From: Conexibacter sp.
GTDB lineage: Bacteria; Actinomycetota; Thermoleophilia; Solirubrobacterales; Solirubrobacteraceae
NCBI GenBank assembly: GCA_025964055.1
Contig: JAOPZP010000618.1
Span: 1 to 6,931, forward strand
Reading direction: 5' to 3'
Length of the DNA stretch: 6,931 bases
Under the pieces are notes generated by a model, which saw only the letters and a program-made list of their open reading frames with translations, did not search any database and had not been told where the DNA came from. A program made the translations under genes and the position numbers. This document shows, piece by piece, positions 5,746-6,931 of this stretch (the stretch's first letter is position 1; each line of letters starts with the position of its first letter).

Positions 5746-6693
5746 TCATCGCGGCGCGACCGGAGCCGGGCCGGGAAGGATCCCTGACCGCAGGAAGCTC
5801 TCCAGCTCCTGAAGCGAGGGCATCGCCGCCGAGCACGAATGGCGGGTGGCCACGATCGCCCCGGCGGCGTTGGCGGCATGCGCCGGCTGATCGAACCCAC
5901 GCAGAAGCGAATAGCCCCAGCCCGCGGCGAAGGCATCGCCGGCGCCGAGGCCGTTGATGGCGGCGACGCGGATCGGAGCCACATCCTCGTGCGAGCCGTC
6001 AGCGCGATGCACGCTGCAGCCGTCGGGCCCGTGCTTGGCGACGCGCACCGCCGAGCTGGGCGCCGAGGGATCGAGCCCTGCCGCCGCCCATTCCCGGTCG
6101 CCGCCGAGGACCACCGTCGCCGCCGGCAGGACACGCTGCACCTGCGCTGCGAAGTCCTCGGCAGAGGCCCAGAGCATCGGGCGCCAGTCCAGGTCCAGGA
6201 TCGTGTGGTGCGGGCCGCCGGCACGGAGTCGGGCGAGTGCGACCATCGACTCGAGGCTGCCTGCGCGTGCGAGCGCGGTTCCGCTGATGTACAGCAGCGG
6301 CACGGCGGCCGCGACCTGCAGATCGACGCCGGCGTCCTCGAGCGTCACCTCCCAGTCCGGGCACGTCGGCGTCCGGTGATAGGTGATGGGGAAGTCGTCC
6401 GGCGGCCAGATCTCGCAGAAGGCCAGGGCGGTCCGCCGCTCCGGGTCGGTCGCCACCCAGCCGCAGTCCACGCCCTCCGCTTCGAGGAACTTGCGGATGT
6501 GGCGGCCATGGCCGTCATCGCCGACCGCAGAGAACACCGCGGTGCGCACACCCAGCCGGGCCAGCCCGGTCGCGACGTTCGCGGCGAACCCGCCCGCGTA
6601 CTGCCGGAACGTCTCGACGTCCTCCAGCGCCCGCCGCGACTGCTCGGGATAGAGGTCGAGCGCGACGCGCCCGGTGACGAGCGCTTCGATCAT
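5746..6693 (-). CDS. iolC: 5-dehydro-2-deoxygluconokinase (PfkB family)
   Basis: This 315-residue sugar kinase most likely phosphorylates 5-dehydro-2-deoxy-D-gluconate with ATP in cytosolic myo-inositol breakdown. IolC-like landmarks are DLYPEQ (13-18), the first PfkB signature region YAGGFAANVATGLARLG (32-48), FCEIWPPDDFPITYHR (92-107), LDLDWRPMLW (166-175), and the second signature NGLGAGDAFAAGW (247-259) with Asp253 as the catalytic base. DLYPEQ and LDLDWRPxxW are features I associate with IolC rather than ribokinase or fructokinase. The first signature reads GGFAANVA where IolC usually has GGSPTNVA, so a shifted substrate (another ketodeoxy acid) is possible. The ATG at 6693 overlaps the dehydrogenase stop by ATGA, so the two genes are cotranscribed and probably coupled. 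It converges on the AraC-family gene. Confidence 0.85.
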   Translation of the reverse strand: MIEALVTGRVALDLYPEQSRRALEDVETFRQYAGGFAANVATGLARLGVRTAVFSAVGDDGHGRHIRKFLEAEGVDCGWVATDPERRTALAFCEIWPPDDFPITYHRTPTCPDWEVTLEDAGVDLQVAAAVPLLYISGTALARAGSLESMVALARLRAGGPHHTILDLDWRPMLWASAEDFAAQVQRVLPAATVVLGGDREWAAAGLDPSAPSSAVRVAKHGPDGCSVHRADGSHEDVAPIRVAAINGLGAGDAFAAGWGYSLLRGFDQPAHAANAAGAIVATRHSCSAAMPSLQELESFLRSGILPGPAPVAPR

Positions 6694-6931
6694 CCCTCGA
6701 CGAAGTAGCTGCCGTGGCCTTGGCCGTCGGAGAACCAGCGGCTGGTGATGGTCTTCTTGCGGGTGAAGAACTCGACGGCGTCGCCGCCGTGGGCGTGCAG
6801 GTCGCCGAGGAAGCTGTCCTTCCAGCCTGAGAAGGGGAAGAACGCGACCGGTGCCGCGACCCCGATGTTGACCCCCACCATCCCGGCCTCGACGTCGTGG
6901 CGGAAGCGGCGCACCGCCGCGCCGTTCTCGG
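6690..6931 (-). CDS. iolA: Methylmalonate/malonate-semialdehyde dehydrogenase (acylating), C-terminal fragment
   Basis: Only the last 79 residues are in the window; the gene begins beyond the right edge. The reading starts ENGAAVRRFRHDVEAG and continues through VGVNIGVAAP, FFPFSGWKDSFLGDLHAHG and EFFTRKKTITSRW, which are hallmark C-terminal sequences of MmsA/IolA. The family enzyme, about 490-500 residues and CoA-dependent, converts (methyl)malonate semialdehyde to acetyl- or propionyl-CoA with NAD+ and releases CO2; it is the last step of inositol catabolism and also acts in valine breakdown. The catalytic cysteine is outside the window. A short hydrophilic tail (SDGQGHGSYFVEG) follows the conserved end, and its stop overlaps the kinase start by ATGA. 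The kinase neighbour favours the inositol role. Confidence 0.93.
   Translation of the reverse strand, partial: ENGAAVRRFRHDVEAGMVGVNIGVAAPVAFFPFSGWKDSFLGDLHAHGGDAVEFFTRKKTITSRWFSDGQGHGSYFVEG

Noticed and set aside
4694..5836. Minus-strand frame opposite the AraC gene, with an ATG at 5749 overlapping the kinase stop by ATGA
   Set aside because: The ATGA overlap imitates an operon continuation, but the translated sequence has no family features and lies entirely antisense to a clear AraC gene.

Overview
The window is very GC-rich and almost completely coding. Codon third positions are nearly all G or C, genes overlap by ATGA, and one promoter looks leaderless. This fits a high-GC actinomycete-type bacterium. 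The gene content (CO-dehydrogenase-like molybdenum hydroxylase, inositol genes) would suit the Thermoleophilia/Solirubrobacterales or soil Actinomycetota, but that placement is inference only.

Layout. (1) Positions 1-4694 hold a tightly packed minus-strand operon. In transcription order it encodes a PEP-synthase-type phosphohistidine (swivel) protein of 577 residues, then the FAD subunit (273 aa), the molybdopterin subunit (701 aa) and the first 14 codons of the 2Fe-2S subunit of a molybdenum hydroxylase, which runs off the left edge. All three junctions are 4-bp ATGA overlaps, so the four proteins are probably translationally coupled. (2) Positions 4695-4828 form a divergent control region with two adjacent perfect inverted repeats and candidate promoters facing both ways. 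(3) Positions 4829-5710 encode a plus-strand AraC-family regulator, probably the regulator of the divergent operon. (4) A 35-bp convergent gap with a short hairpin follows. (5) Positions 5746-6931 (minus strand) hold a second transcription unit, myo-inositol catabolism: the C-terminal end of methylmalonate/malonate-semialdehyde dehydrogenase (iolA/mmsA) overlapping by ATGA with a PfkB-family 5-dehydro-2-deoxygluconokinase (iolC).

How the genes may work together. The three-subunit molybdenum hydroxylase should hydroxylate an organic substrate with water-derived oxygen and pass electrons from Mo to 2Fe-2S to FAD. The most unusual partner is the first gene. It has a helical domain and a phosphohistidine swivel domain, as in PEP synthase, rifampin phosphotransferase and phenylphosphate synthase, but no ATP-grasp domain, and none is encoded elsewhere in the window. 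Its coupling to the hydroxylase suggests an undescribed pathway in which a substrate is phosphorylated (or otherwise handled) next to hydroxylation. The substrate cannot be told from the sequence. The inositol unit looks separate: it points the other way relative to the regulator and is closed off by the convergent gap.
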